The notes below the pieces were generated by a model. It did not search any database. It was given only the letters and a program-made list of their open reading frames with translations, and was not told the DNA's origin. From the NCBI GenBank assembly GCA_943913325.1, contig CALTXP010000007.1, positions 1 through 31,507 of the forward strand: 31,507 nucleotides of DNA, read 5' to 3'. The stretch is from an uncultured Anaerococcus sp. (GTDB lineage: Bacteria; Bacillota; Clostridia; Tissierellales; Peptoniphilaceae). The position numbers and the translations under genes were made by a program. Positions 1 to 8,885 of this stretch are shown here, piece after piece (position 1 is the first letter of the stretch; the number at the start of each line of letters is the position of its first letter).

Positions 1-234
1 AGTCTTAAGAAAAATGAAATAAAAAAAATCAAACAAAAAATTAAAGATGTAGAAAAAGAAATGGAAGATATAGATAGTAGGATTGATGAGTTAACTGAAC
101 TTACTTTAATGGAAGATTTTTATAATGATCAAGATAAGGTTAAAGAAACATTTGAAGAAATAAAGAGTTTGGAAAATAAAAAAGAATCTTTATCAGATCA
201 GTGGTTTGAGCTTAATATTTCCTTAGAAGAATAG
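1..234 (+). CDS. C-terminal end of an ABC-F type ATPase (partial)
   Basis: An open frame enters from the left edge and stops with TAG at 232-234, giving 77 residues. The peptide is highly charged and heptad-like, rich in Lys and Glu, and contains LTLMEDFYNDQDKVKETFEE. This is the usual look of the C-terminal coiled-coil domain of ABC-F ATPases, which act on ribosomes instead of transporting solutes. The ATPase cassettes lie outside the window, so the family call rests on this tail only. Another coiled-coil protein remains possible. The next gene starts 13 bases downstream on the same strand, so the two are probably cotranscribed. Confidence 0.55.
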   Translation, partial: SLKKNEIKKIKQKIKDVEKEMEDIDSRIDELTELTLMEDFYNDQDKVKETFEEIKSLENKKESLSDQWFELNISLEE

Positions 235-247
235 ATTTTTAGGGGTT

Positions 248-1474
248 ATGATGAAAGAAAAAAATAAGTTAGATGAAAAGTCTAAAAATAATTATAGGGT
301 AGGCTTATACCTAATACTAACATTCTTTGCACTGTGGTATATAAAATCACTCTCAAATTTTTTACTTAATAGCTATGGAGTTATTAGGCCAATGGTAATA
401 GGCTTTGCTATAGCATTTGTAATAGATTTGCCTATGAGTTTTTTCCAAGAAAAGGTGTTTGGCAAATTCATAGATCCATTAAAGCATAGAAATCTCGTAT
501 TAGCGCTCTCTTTAATTATAAGCTGGATTATGTTTTTTGCTATAATAGCATTGATTCTAGTTGTAGTTATTCCTGAATTGATAAATGCTATTGAATCGAC
601 TATAAAGAATTTGCCTGCCTTTATGGATGCTATTATAAAATATACACAAAAAATTCCATCTATAAATCAAGCAGCTGTTGATTTTAAAGAGAATTTTGGC
701 AAGCTTGATTTAAGCACTATATCCCAAAAAATTACTGATTATGCAAGTGGAGATAGTACAAGTTTATTAAGTAGAGCACAAAGTATAATATCTTCTGTAA
801 GCTCAGGATTAGCAGCAATTGGACTTGGCTTTATTTTTTCAATATATGTAAGTATAAATAAAAAATCATTAAAGTTAAATTCTAATAGACTACTTTATGC
901 TAATTTTAATGAAAAGACTGCAGATCAAATTAACTATGTATTTAAGATAAGCTATGATGCTTTTGCTAAATTCTTAAATTCAAAAATCTTATCTTGTATA
1001 ATACTGGGAATTTTAAACTTTATAGGAATGAAGATTCTTAGATTACCTTATGCAGGTATGATATCAGTTTTAGTAGGTACATTAGATATTATTCCTTACT
1101 TTGGAGCAATAATTGCTGCAGCCATAGGTGTAATTTTGATATTTATAAATTCACCCTTTAAGGCTTTAGTATTTATAATATTTTTAGTAATTCTCCAACA
1201 GGCTCAGGAAAAAGTGATTTATCCTTTATTTATAGGTAAGAATTCTGGACTTCCACCTATTTGGATTTTTGTATCAGTAATACTAGGGGGTAGATTATTT
1301 GGTATACCAGGTATGATTTTATTTATGCCAATAGCAGCTGTACTTTATACTTTAAGTCAAGATAAGATAAATAAAAAACTTAAAGAGAAAAAAATGGATA
1401 GGATAACAGTAGCGGAAAAGGCAAAAAAATCTTATGAAGAGATGAGAGAAGAAAAGTTAAGAGAAGAATTTTAA
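248..1474 (+). CDS. AI-2E family transporter (PerM/YtvI type)
   Basis: This 408-residue integral membrane protein has the AI-2E/PerM arrangement. There are hydrophobic segments near residues 19-40, 45-64 and 83-107, then a mostly soluble stretch to about 180, and a second hydrophobic block from about 183 to 385. The late motif PYFGAIIAAAIGVILIF and the segment PPIWIFVSVILGGRLFGIPG are typical of the family. The C-terminus is charged and basic. Family members include the E. coli autoinducer-2 exporter TqsA, but many Firmicute members have other or unknown substrates, so no substrate is assigned. AGGGG precedes ATG 248; a second ATG at 251 is also possible. The gene ends just before a strong terminator. 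Confidence 0.85.
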   Translation: MMKEKNKLDEKSKNNYRVGLYLILTFFALWYIKSLSNFLLNSYGVIRPMVIGFAIAFVIDLPMSFFQEKVFGKFIDPLKHRNLVLALSLIISWIMFFAIIALILVVVIPELINAIESTIKNLPAFMDAIIKYTQKIPSINQAAVDFKENFGKLDLSTISQKITDYASGDSTSLLSRAQSIISSVSSGLAAIGLGFIFSIYVSINKKSLKLNSNRLLYANFNEKTADQINYVFKISYDAFAKFLNSKILSCIILGILNFIGMKILRLPYAGMISVLVGTLDIIPYFGAIIAAAIGVILIFINSPFKALVFIIFLVILQQAQEKVIYPLFIGKNSGLPPIWIFVSVILGGRLFGIPGMILFMPIAAVLYTLSQDKINKKLKEKKMDRITVAEKAKKSYEEMREEKLREEF

Positions 1475-1477
1475 AAG

Positions 1478-1510
1478 AGCTGTTGATAAAGTTTTTATCA
1501 ACAGCTTTTT
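1478..1510. terminator. Bidirectional rho-independent terminator
   Basis: A perfect 13-bp stem (1478-1490 with 1494-1506) has a 3-nt loop and is followed by a T tract on the plus strand. On the minus strand it is followed by TCTTTT. It lies between the convergent AI-2E gene and thiN and serves both. Confidence 0.9.
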
Positions 1511-2130
1511 TATACATTTTTATTTTCAAATATTACCAGAAGATATCCATCTTCTACATTTATCGAAAAATCTTTCTTACAAGTTTCATTGGATACTCCT
1601 AAGCTATTATCTAAGCTTAGGTCATAATTATTTAGTTCATAAAATAAGCCACTTATACTAACACCCTTCACAACTTCACTTAGTGCAAATATTGAAACAT
1701 AGAAATCATCCTCATTCTTAAATTTATAAGTAAAGCTATTATCAATTATAAATATCTTTTTATATTTTGACTTTATAATTACATCTATACCGATCTTTTT
1801 ATATTCTAGTGAGCTTCTAATATTTGCAAGACTATGAGAATCACGTCCTCCAAGCCCTCCATAAATTATGATTTTATCATAGCCCATATCTTTAGCTTTT
1901 ATCATTGCAGCTTTTGTATCGGTATAATCTTTTATGGGGTTAAGCTTAATTATATTATCAGTTATTGGCTTATTAGTTGAATCAAAATCGCCTATGACTA
2001 TATCTGGATTAATTCCTAGTTTTCTTGCATGATCATATCCTCTATCAGCTGCTATCACTAAATCGTCATCTGTGATTTTATCATAAAAGCCATCAAAATC
2101 TCCACCTGCAATTATAAAACATTTTTTCAT
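1510..2130 (-). CDS. thiN: Thiamine pyrophosphokinase
   Basis: This 206-residue protein converts thiamine to thiamine diphosphate using ATP. The N-terminal half carries the family signatures IAGGDFDG, VIAADRGYDHARKLG and PDIVIGDFDS, whose Asp residues bind Mg and ATP. The centre has KDYTDTKAAMIKA and IIYGGLGGRDSHSLANI. Length matches single-domain bacterial enzymes. AAGGAG stands just before the ATG. An extended -10 promoter lies upstream with a predicted leader of only about 20 nt, so there is no room for a TPP riboswitch. No thiamine biosynthesis genes are nearby, which suggests use of salvaged thiamine (inference). Confidence 0.93.
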   Translation of the reverse strand: MKKCFIIAGGDFDGFYDKITDDDLVIAADRGYDHARKLGINPDIVIGDFDSTNKPITDNIIKLNPIKDYTDTKAAMIKAKDMGYDKIIIYGGLGGRDSHSLANIRSSLEYKKIGIDVIIKSKYKKIFIIDNSFTYKFKNEDDFYVSIFALSEVVKGVSISGLFYELNNYDLSLDNSLGVSNETCKKDFSINVEDGYLLVIFENKNV

Positions 2131-2157
2131 ATCTGCTCCTTTTATTTATTACATACC

Positions 2158-2166
2158 ATTATAACA
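2158..2166 (-). promoter_or_regulatory. Extended -10 promoter of thiN
   Basis: Read on the minus strand, this is TGTTATAAT, a consensus extended -10 element. It lies 28 nt upstream of the thiN start codon. No good -35 hexamer is seen 16-18 nt upstream, as often found with extended -10 promoters. Confidence 0.55.
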
Positions 2167-2228
2167 CTTTTAATTTTATATTAGGGTAAAATATATTGTA
2201 CATTGACCTTTATGAAAAGAGGAAGATT

Positions 2229-2858
2229 ATGAAACTTGAAAATAGCAAAGTAGGAAAATTTGTCCCTATAAGAACTACTGAAGGTATTTACTATGGCGGA
2301 TATCAAAATTCTTTGATGGAGTTAGGAGTAAGTAAATTTTATAGGGATAGATCCTGTGTTGTTACAGCATTTACCAATGCTTATTTATATATGTATCATC
2401 CTAATGAAGAATTTAGCTTAGCTGAATATAACAAGTATCAGTATGAATTTTATAAAAGACTTAGACCACATATTAATGGTGTACCAACTGTAAAGGCTTT
2501 AAATAATAGGGTCAATCGTATAAAAAGAGTTTATGGATTAAAGCTTGATCATCACTTACTAAGTGAGAATTATTTTAAGAAAATTTCTACAGATCAAAAA
2601 ATTGCTTTTATAAATGAAGGATTAAGAAAAAATTGTCCAGTAATTTTTATAAATTGGATGAGTAATGCAATAAATGTTATGAAACATCATGGAGTAACTA
2701 TTACAGAATGTAATGATATGGGAGACTACCATGAATTAATAATCTCAAGTTGGGGTAGAAGATATAAAATAAATTTTGAAATTTTTGATAAACAGATAAG
2801 GTCATATACTGGTCTTATATATTTTGAAAGGAAAGATCATGGAATATATAAAAGTTGA
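2229..2858 (+). CDS. Papain-like fold protein of unknown function
   Basis: This 209-residue protein has no signal peptide or membrane segment, so it should be cytosolic. I do not recognise a named family. It shows a papain-like arrangement: Cys43 in DRSCVVTAFTNAY at the start of a helix, His154 in KHHGVTITEC heading a strand, and LIISSWGRRYKINFEIF, which resembles the NSWG and following strands of C1/C39 peptidases. A Ser replaces the papain Asn, and no clear oxyanion Gln stands 6 residues before the Cys, so activity is uncertain. ATG 2229 is preferred because AGAGGAAG precedes it; a longer reading from TTG 2196 has no such site. It overlaps the next gene by 20 nt. Confidence 0.6.
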   Translation: MKLENSKVGKFVPIRTTEGIYYGGYQNSLMELGVSKFYRDRSCVVTAFTNAYLYMYHPNEEFSLAEYNKYQYEFYKRLRPHINGVPTVKALNNRVNRIKRVYGLKLDHHLLSENYFKKISTDQKIAFINEGLRKNCPVIFINWMSNAINVMKHHGVTITECNDMGDYHELIISSWGRRYKINFEIFDKQIRSYTGLIYFERKDHGIYKS

Positions 2859-3150
2859 AGTGTTTGTGCCAGAAGAAGATAAGTGGGAGATTATAGAAGG
2901 ACTTAATGAAAAAGAAATTTTAAAGGATAAGGGATATGACTCTGTATTCTCAGAAACTAAGGTCGTTGGACATTTTACTCCTTTAAAAGGATCTAATCCA
3001 GAGAGGGGAGAAATAGCTAAGCCTTGTGATGTAGCCGAGATAAAGCTTGAATTTAGGATAAAAAAGGCTGATAAAGACTTAGCCTATGACATAATTAAGA
3101 AGAATCATCCTTATGAAGTTCCTATTATAAACTTCATAAATTTATTATAA
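2839..3150 (+). CDS. Stand-alone NIF3-like (CutA-fold) domain protein
   Basis: This 103-residue protein matches the small domain found inside YqfO/NIF3 proteins and also as separate short proteins. The hallmarks are VEVFVPEEDKWEIIEGL, then SVFSETKVVGHFTPLKGSNP, a Glu-Ile stretch, and the ending KKNHPYEVPIINFINL with the conserved HPYE. The two-metal NIF3 core is absent, so this is the trimer-forming ferredoxin-like domain alone. Its biochemical role is not established. The start at 2839 is chosen for AAAGGAAAG just upstream; an in-frame ATG at 2824 lies deeper in the previous gene. The 20-nt overlap with the papain-like gene suggests coupled translation. Confidence 0.8.
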   Translation: MEYIKVEVFVPEEDKWEIIEGLNEKEILKDKGYDSVFSETKVVGHFTPLKGSNPERGEIAKPCDVAEIKLEFRIKKADKDLAYDIIKKNHPYEVPIINFINLL

Positions 3151-3160
3151 GGAGGCAGTA

Positions 3161-4669
3161 ATGAGTAAAACTCAAAAAAGATTACAAAGATCTAATGGTG
3201 TAATCATACCTATATTTTCTATTCCATCAGCATATGGTATAGGTACTTTTGGTAAGGCAGCTTATGACGTAGTTGATTTTATATCAGATGCTTCGCTTAA
3301 ATATTGGCAAATCTTACCACTAGGACAAACTTCATATGGTGACAGTCCCTATCAATCTTTTTCATCATTTGCGGGCAACCCATATTTTGTTGACTTGGAT
3401 ATGCTTATAGAAGATGGGCTTTTAAAAGAAGATGATCTAGATAATCTTAACTTTGGAGATAATGATAGATATGTAGATTACGCTATCCAATACAATTTAA
3501 GATATAGAATTTTGGCAAAGGCTTATGAAAATTCTAAGGGCAAATTAGATAGAGAAATTAAAAAATTTAGAAAAAAAGAAAGCTCTTGGATAGAAGATTA
3601 TGCCATGTTTATGGCTATTAAACATTACAATCTAGATATAAGCTGGGTTGAGTGGGATGATAAGTTGCGTGATCGTGATCCCAAATCCCTAGAGGAATTT
3701 AGAAAAAAACATAAGGATGATATAGATTTTTATGTATTTATCCAGTATGAATTTTTTAGTCAATGGGAAAAACTTAAAAGTTATGCCAATCGTAGAAATA
3801 TAGAGATAATTGGAGATTTGCCGATATATGTAGCATTTGATAGCTGTGATGCTTGGGTAAATTCTGACATACTTGCAATGGATGAAGTTACAAAAAAGGC
3901 TCTTATAGTAGGAGGAGCTCCTCCAGATGCTTACTCTGAGGATGGTCAATTATGGGGTAATCCTGTCTATAATTGGGATAAGCTAAAAGAAAGTTCCTAT
4001 GATTTCTGGGAAAAGAGAATAGGAATGGCTTTACGCACATATGATTTATTAAGACTTGACCATTTTAGAGGATTTGAAAAGTACTATGCTATTCCTGCTA
4101 CAGATGAAAATGCTAAGTTTGGTAGCTGGAAAATTGGTGGAGGTTATGAGTTTTTTGATCATATAATGAAAAAATATCCAGATAGACAATTTATTGCTGA
4201 AGATTTGGGGTATATCACTAAGGAAGTTGATGATCTAAAAGATTATTATGGTTTCCCAGGTATGAATGTTATACAGTTTGCTTTTAATGAAAATTTTGAT
4301 AGCAATTATTTACCACATAACTATAAGAGAAATTCAGTTGTATATGCTTCAACTCATGATTCATCTACACTTAAAGGTTGGCTTGATAACCTAGATGAAG
4401 AGGAATTAAGCTTTGTAACTAGATATTTTGGATTAAAAGAAGATGATGATTACCTTTGGGAGATTATTAGAGCCTTGATGGCCTCTGTTTCAGATGTAGC
4501 TATGTATCAAATCCAAGATTTCTTTGAATTGGGGGATGAATCAAAGATAAATAGTCCATCAACTCTAGGAATTAATTGGAAGTGGAGAAGTAAAAAAGAA
4601 GATTATACAGAAGAGTTAGCTGAAAAGATTAAAGAAATGTCAAGATTATATGGGAGATACAATGGATAA
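3161..4669 (+). CDS. malQ: 4-alpha-glucanotransferase (amylomaltase)
   Basis: A GH77 enzyme of 502 residues that moves alpha-1,4-glucan segments between maltodextrins and releases glucose. The N-terminal region has LPLGQTSYGDSPYQSFSSFA, typical of GH77. The catalytic residues are visible: nucleophile Asp300 in RLDHFRGFEKYY, acid/base Glu347 in FIAEDLG, and Asp400 in ASTHDSSTLKGW. EDGQLWGNPVYNWD is another family signature. Length matches the plain bacterial enzyme without extra N-terminal domains. A full AAGGAGG precedes the ATG. It overlaps the start of glgP, and the pair makes a maltodextrin breakdown module. Confidence 0.96.
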   Translation: MSKTQKRLQRSNGVIIPIFSIPSAYGIGTFGKAAYDVVDFISDASLKYWQILPLGQTSYGDSPYQSFSSFAGNPYFVDLDMLIEDGLLKEDDLDNLNFGDNDRYVDYAIQYNLRYRILAKAYENSKGKLDREIKKFRKKESSWIEDYAMFMAIKHYNLDISWVEWDDKLRDRDPKSLEEFRKKHKDDIDFYVFIQYEFFSQWEKLKSYANRRNIEIIGDLPIYVAFDSCDAWVNSDILAMDEVTKKALIVGGAPPDAYSEDGQLWGNPVYNWDKLKESSYDFWEKRIGMALRTYDLLRLDHFRGFEKYYAIPATDENAKFGSWKIGGGYEFFDHIMKKYPDRQFIAEDLGYITKEVDDLKDYYGFPGMNVIQFAFNENFDSNYLPHNYKRNSVVYASTHDSSTLKGWLDNLDEEELSFVTRYFGLKEDDDYLWEIIRALMASVSDVAMYQIQDFFELGDESKINSPSTLGINWKWRSKKEDYTEELAEKIKEMSRLYGRYNG

Positions 4670-7049
4670 ATTAGAAAAAGATAAGTTTACTGATAGTTAT
4701 GTTGAAAATCTACAGAGAATTACTCTAAAAAACTTTGATGAAACTAGTGAGAAAGATAAATATGATGCACTTTGCGATACCATCATGGGATTAATCAACC
4801 AAGAATGGAGAGAGAGCAAGGAAAAATCAAGACATGAAAGAAAAGCATATTATTTTTCTGCTGAATTTTTAATAGGTAGATCACTTGGTAATAATCTTAT
4901 AAATTTAGGCATCTATGATGATGTAAAAAAATTATTAGGTGAATTAGATATTGATTTTGAGGCCCTAGAAGATTATGAAGATGATGCTGCCCTTGGAAAT
5001 GGTGGTCTAGGTCGTCTAGCAGCTTGTTTTATGGACTCTGCTGCAACTCAAGATATAAATATGTATGGTTATGGTGTTCGTTATCGTGAAGGTTTATTTA
5101 AACAATCATTTGAGAACGGATTTCAAAAAGAAGAAGGTGATAGCTGGATAAAAGACGGAGATAGCTGGTCTATAAGAGTAGATTCTGATTCAAGAATAGT
5201 AAGCTTTAAAGATCAACAAGTAAAAGCTGTACCATTTGATATGCCAGTTGTAGGATTTGAAAATGGTAAAGTAAATACTCTAAGGCTCTGGCAAGCTGAA
5301 CCTTTTGAAGAGTTTGAATTTGATAAATTTAATAATTTTGAATATGATGCAGCCGTAGCTAAGAAAAATAGGGCAGAGGATATAACAAGAGTTTTATATC
5401 CAAATGATATACAAAGAGCTGGTAGAGTTCTTAGACTTAAACAACAATATTTCTTCGTATCAGCATCTATTCAAGATATAGTCGCTAAGTATAAGAGATA
5501 TTTTGCGGATGACATGAAATTTAAAAATTTCCATAAATATCATGTCATACAACTTAATGATACTCATCCAAATATATCAATTGCAGAGTTAATTAGAGTA
5601 TTAGTAGATGAAAACAGTCTAAGCTTTAAAGAGGCGCTTGAAGTTTCTATGAAGGTATTTGCTTTTACAAATCATACAGTATTACAAGAAGCTATTGAAA
5701 GATGGCCTATAGATATAGTAGAAGAAGTAAGCCCAAGATGTCTTGAAATTATATATAAAATCAATGATACCTTGGTGAGTCATTTTAAGAAAAAGGGATT
5801 ATCTGAAACTGAAATAGACCCATATAGAATTGTAATAGAAGATCAAGTCCATATGGCAAATCTTGCTATTTATGTAGGATTTTCTATAAATGGTGTAGCA
5901 GAACTTCACTCTAAGATATTAAAAGAGGATACTTTTAAACATTGGTATGAGATATTCCCAGAAAAATTTAATAATAAGACTAATGGAATAACACCTAGAA
6001 GGTGGCTAATCTATGCTAATAGACCACTAGCAAGTTTTATTACTAAAAAACTTGGAAGTGATGATTGGAAATATAACTTAGATGAACTTAAAGGGCTTGA
6101 AAAATTCATTGATGATAAGAAAACTTTAAATGAACTTTGGGATATCAAGCATGCTAATAAAGAAAGACTAGCAAAATATATTCTAGAAAATGAAGGTGTT
6201 AAGATTGATCCAGATTCTATATTTGATATTCAAGTAAAGAGAATTCACGAATATAAACGTCAACACTTAAATATACTTCATATTATTTACCTATATCATG
6301 AGCTTAAGAAAAATCCTGATATGGACTTTTACCCAACGACATTTATCTTTGGTGGTAAGGCCGCTCCAGGATACTTTAGAGCTAAGGGAATTATAAAGCT
6401 TGCTAACGAAGTAGCAAGGATTGTAAATAATGATCCAGAAGTAAATGATAAGCTTAAAGTAGTTTTTGTAGAAAACTTTAGAGTATCATATGGAGAGAAA
6501 ATCTATCCTGCAGCAGACGTTTCAGAACAAATATCAACAGCTGGTAAGGAAGCTTCTGGTACAGGAAATATGAAATTCATGCTAAATGGTGCGCCAACAT
6601 TAGGAACTCTTGATGGAGCAAATATAGAAATTTTTGATCACGCTGGAGAAGAAAATAATTATAGATTTGGCGCAACTGTAGAAGATTTAAAAAGTATTGA
6701 AGCTAACTATAATCCGATAAAACTTTATCAAACTGATAAAAATATCAGAGATGCAGTTGATGCACTGGTAAATGGAGAATTAGATGATAATAATTCATAT
6801 ATGTTCCTAGATATTTATAACGAATTGATCAATCCACAAGATGGATCTCGTGCAGATAGATACTATGTCTTAAAAGATTTTGAAGATTATAGAAAAACAC
6901 ATGCAAAAATTAATAAAGACTATAGGGATAAATTAGCTTGGTCTAAAAAATGTTTAATGAATATCGCAAACGCTGGTTATTTCTCATCAGATAGAACTAT
7001 AATTGACTATGCAGATGATATATGGAAGATTGATTCTCCAAATTATTAA
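4662..7049 (+). CDS. glgP: Glycogen/maltodextrin phosphorylase
   Basis: This GT35 enzyme of 795 residues splits terminal alpha-1,4-glucosyl units with phosphate to give glucose-1-phosphate. Signatures seen include the substrate-site motif ALGNGGLGRLAACFMDSAAT, QLNDTHPNISIAEL, and the cofactor region EASGTGNMKFMLNGAPTLG, whose Lys638 should hold pyridoxal phosphate. Length is full. ATG 4662 is chosen because GGGAG lies 5 nt before it and it overlaps the malQ stop; ATG 4650 in the same frame has no clear ribosome binding site. No glycogen synthesis genes are in the window, so the substrate may be imported maltodextrin or stored glycogen. Confidence 0.96.
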   Translation: MDKLEKDKFTDSYVENLQRITLKNFDETSEKDKYDALCDTIMGLINQEWRESKEKSRHERKAYYFSAEFLIGRSLGNNLINLGIYDDVKKLLGELDIDFEALEDYEDDAALGNGGLGRLAACFMDSAATQDINMYGYGVRYREGLFKQSFENGFQKEEGDSWIKDGDSWSIRVDSDSRIVSFKDQQVKAVPFDMPVVGFENGKVNTLRLWQAEPFEEFEFDKFNNFEYDAAVAKKNRAEDITRVLYPNDIQRAGRVLRLKQQYFFVSASIQDIVAKYKRYFADDMKFKNFHKYHVIQLNDTHPNISIAELIRVLVDENSLSFKEALEVSMKVFAFTNHTVLQEAIERWPIDIVEEVSPRCLEIIYKINDTLVSHFKKKGLSETEIDPYRIVIEDQVHMANLAIYVGFSINGVAELHSKILKEDTFKHWYEIFPEKFNNKTNGITPRRWLIYANRPLASFITKKLGSDDWKYNLDELKGLEKFIDDKKTLNELWDIKHANKERLAKYILENEGVKIDPDSIFDIQVKRIHEYKRQHLNILHIIYLYHELKKNPDMDFYPTTFIFGGKAAPGYFRAKGIIKLANEVARIVNNDPEVNDKLKVVFVENFRVSYGEKIYPAADVSEQISTAGKEASGTGNMKFMLNGAPTLGTLDGANIEIFDHAGEENNYRFGATVEDLKSIEANYNPIKLYQTDKNIRDAVDALVNGELDDNNSYMFLDIYNELINPQDGSRADRYYVLKDFEDYRKTHAKINKDYRDKLAWSKKCLMNIANAGYFSSDRTIIDYADDIWKIDSPNY

Positions 7050-7060
7050 AAGGAATTATT

Positions 7061-7852
7061 ATGAATAAACAAATACTCTTAGGTTTGCTTATACCATTTT
7101 TAGGGACATCACTGGGTGCAGCCATGGTTTTTATAATGCGTAATGAGCTAAATATAAAATTACAAAAACTTTTATCTGGCTTTGCTGCTGGTGTGATGGT
7201 CGCAGCAAGTATATGGTCTCTATTGATACCATCTATGGATATGGTAGAAGAAAAAATGGGGAATATGAGCTGGATTCCTGCTGTGGTTGGATTTATTATA
7301 GGAATTTTATTTTTGCTATTGCTTGATAATAAAGTTCCTCACCAACATATAGATTCTGACTTGCCAGAAGGCAAAAATAGTGAGAATTTAAGAAGAACAA
7401 CAATGATGGTGTTGGCTGTAGTTATCCATAATATACCAGAAGGAATGGCAGTAGGTGTTGCCTATGCCGGAGCACATTATGGAGGCAATATAAACTACAC
7501 TCAAGCTCTAGCTCTATCAATAGGGATTGCTATTCAAAATTTTCCAGAAGGAGCAATAATTTCTATGCCATTAAAGTCTGTAGGTGTCAATAAAAATAAA
7601 TCATTTTGGGCAGGCGTAGGATCTGGAGCTGTAGAGCCAGTTGCAGGAATAATTACAATTCTTTTATCTCAAATAATGATACCAATCTTGCCTTATCTAT
7701 TAAGCTTTGCGGCAGGGGCAATGTTTTATGTAGTAGTAGAAGAACTTATTCCAGAAGCAACAGGAGAAGGAGATACGCACACAAATATAGGAACTCTAGG
7801 CTTTGCAGCAGGTTTTGTAATAATGATGATACTTGATGTTATGTTGGGATAG
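7061..7852 (+). CDS. ZIP family divalent metal transporter
   Basis: A membrane protein of 263 residues with about eight hydrophobic segments. The paired metal-binding helices are clear: HNIPEGMAVGVA beginning at His123, and QNFPEGAIISMPL with Asn160 and Glu163. A His-containing loop (VPHQHIDSD) lies before helix 4, as usual for ZIP proteins. It probably imports zinc or another divalent metal; the exact metal cannot be read from sequence. It follows glgP by 11 nt with AAGGA before the ATG, so it is probably in the same transcript, although no metabolic link is evident. Confidence 0.92.
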   Translation: MNKQILLGLLIPFLGTSLGAAMVFIMRNELNIKLQKLLSGFAAGVMVAASIWSLLIPSMDMVEEKMGNMSWIPAVVGFIIGILFLLLLDNKVPHQHIDSDLPEGKNSENLRRTTMMVLAVVIHNIPEGMAVGVAYAGAHYGGNINYTQALALSIGIAIQNFPEGAIISMPLKSVGVNKNKSFWAGVGSGAVEPVAGIITILLSQIMIPILPYLLSFAAGAMFYVVVEELIPEATGEGDTHTNIGTLGFAAGFVIMMILDVMLG

Positions 7853-7886
7853 GAAAATATAAATTTAATACTAAAAATAGTTGATG

Positions 7887-7929
7887 AATACCCAGTTTTC
7901 TAGCAATAGTAAGCTGGGTATTTTATTTA
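7887..7929 (+). terminator. Rho-independent terminator after the ZIP gene
   Basis: AATACCCAG (7887-7895) pairs with CTGGGTATT (7914-7922), and inner pairing shortens the loop to about 12 nt. TTTATTTA follows. It ends the 2229-7852 unit. Confidence 0.75.
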
Positions 7930-8014
7930 TAATATAAATTTTATTAATAAACTTTTATATTTTTCCTATAGGTAATTATATGTGAATTTTTTATTTTTTT
8001 ATTTTGCTTTAAAG

Positions 8015-8043
8015 TACACATTTATTCAAATAAATAGTACTAT
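8015..8043 (+). promoter_or_regulatory. Possible promoter of cdaA
   Basis: TACACA and TACTAT are separated by 17 nt, and start about 55 nt before the cdaA start codon, downstream of a terminator. The -35 matches only 4 of 6 consensus positions and the region is AT-rich, so this is tentative. Confidence 0.35.
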
Positions 8044-8069
8044 ATTATTAGTAAAATATAGGGGGGATC

Positions 8070-8885
8070 ATGGGATATATAACAGATTTTATTAACTCTT
8101 TGGCACTTATAAGAGTTACAGATATTATTGATATAGCTATAATAGCTTTTGCTGTTTATAAGCTATTTTCTCTTTTGAGAAATACAAGGGCTGAACAGGT
8201 TTTATATGGGCTTATAATTGTATTATTATTTGCTTCTCTTGCTGATATCTTAAATCTAAATACAGTTAGCTGGGTTATGAATCAGTTTTTAACAGTGGCT
8301 CTTGTTTTTATCATAGTAGTATTTCAGCCAGAGCTTAGGTCAGCTTTAGAGAGGATAGGACGAGGGAGATCAATTTTTACTGGGCAAAGAGCTGTAAAAA
8401 GTGAAAAAACTATAGATGAGCTTGTTAGGGCTATGACTTCTCTATCAAGACAAAAAATAGGTGCCCTAGTAGTCTTAGAAAGAGAAGTAGGTCTTAATGA
8501 TATAGTTGAATCTGGTACTACTTTAGGAGCAGATGTTTCAAGCGAGCTTTTAATAAATATTTTTATACCAAATACCCCCTTACACGATGGAGCAGTTATT
8601 ATTAGCAGTGATAAGATAAGAGCGGCAGCTTGTTATCTACCACTTTCTAATTCAAATACTATTTCTAAAGAACTTGGAACCCGTCATAGGGCAGCAGTTG
8701 GGATTTCTGAGAGGTCAGATTGTTTAGTTGTAGTAGTTTCTGAAGAAACAGGAAATATCTCGGTAATCGAGTCAGGTAGGATAGATAGATATTTGGATGA
8801 AGATTCTTTAAAACAAAGACTTTATAATGAATTGGTGGTAAAAGATACAATGGAGGAAGAAAAGGAAGTTTCAGATGAACAATAA
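8070..8885 (+). CDS. cdaA: Diadenylate cyclase CdaA (c-di-AMP synthase)
   Basis: A 271-residue membrane-anchored enzyme that makes cyclic di-AMP from two ATP. Three hydrophobic segments occupy about residues 12-85, followed by the DAC (DisA_N) domain. Both catalytic motifs are intact: Asp173-Gly-Ala in PNTPLHDGAVII and Arg205-His-Arg in GTRHRAAVGISE. Length matches CdaA/YbbP. A run of Gs (GGGGGG) serves as ribosome binding site. The end overlaps cdaR by 11 nt, the standard pairing of cyclase and regulator. The product usually governs potassium and osmolyte homeostasis and cell-wall balance in Firmicutes. Confidence 0.96.
   Translation: MGYITDFINSLALIRVTDIIDIAIIAFAVYKLFSLLRNTRAEQVLYGLIIVLLFASLADILNLNTVSWVMNQFLTVALVFIIVVFQPELRSALERIGRGRSIFTGQRAVKSEKTIDELVRAMTSLSRQKIGALVVLEREVGLNDIVESGTTLGADVSSELLINIFIPNTPLHDGAVIISSDKIRAAACYLPLSNSNTISKELGTRHRAAVGISERSDCLVVVVSEETGNISVIESGRIDRYLDEDSLKQRLYNELVVKDTMEEEKEVSDEQ

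Noticed and set aside
2131..2228. TPP riboswitch upstream of thiN
   Set aside because: The predicted leader is about 20 nt and no THI-box-like sequence is present.
7606..7836. Arg-rich 76-residue open frame inside the ZIP gene
   Set aside because: Out-of-frame shadow of conserved ZIP helices; an Arg/Ser/Asn-rich peptide of this kind arises from frame shift of the real gene.
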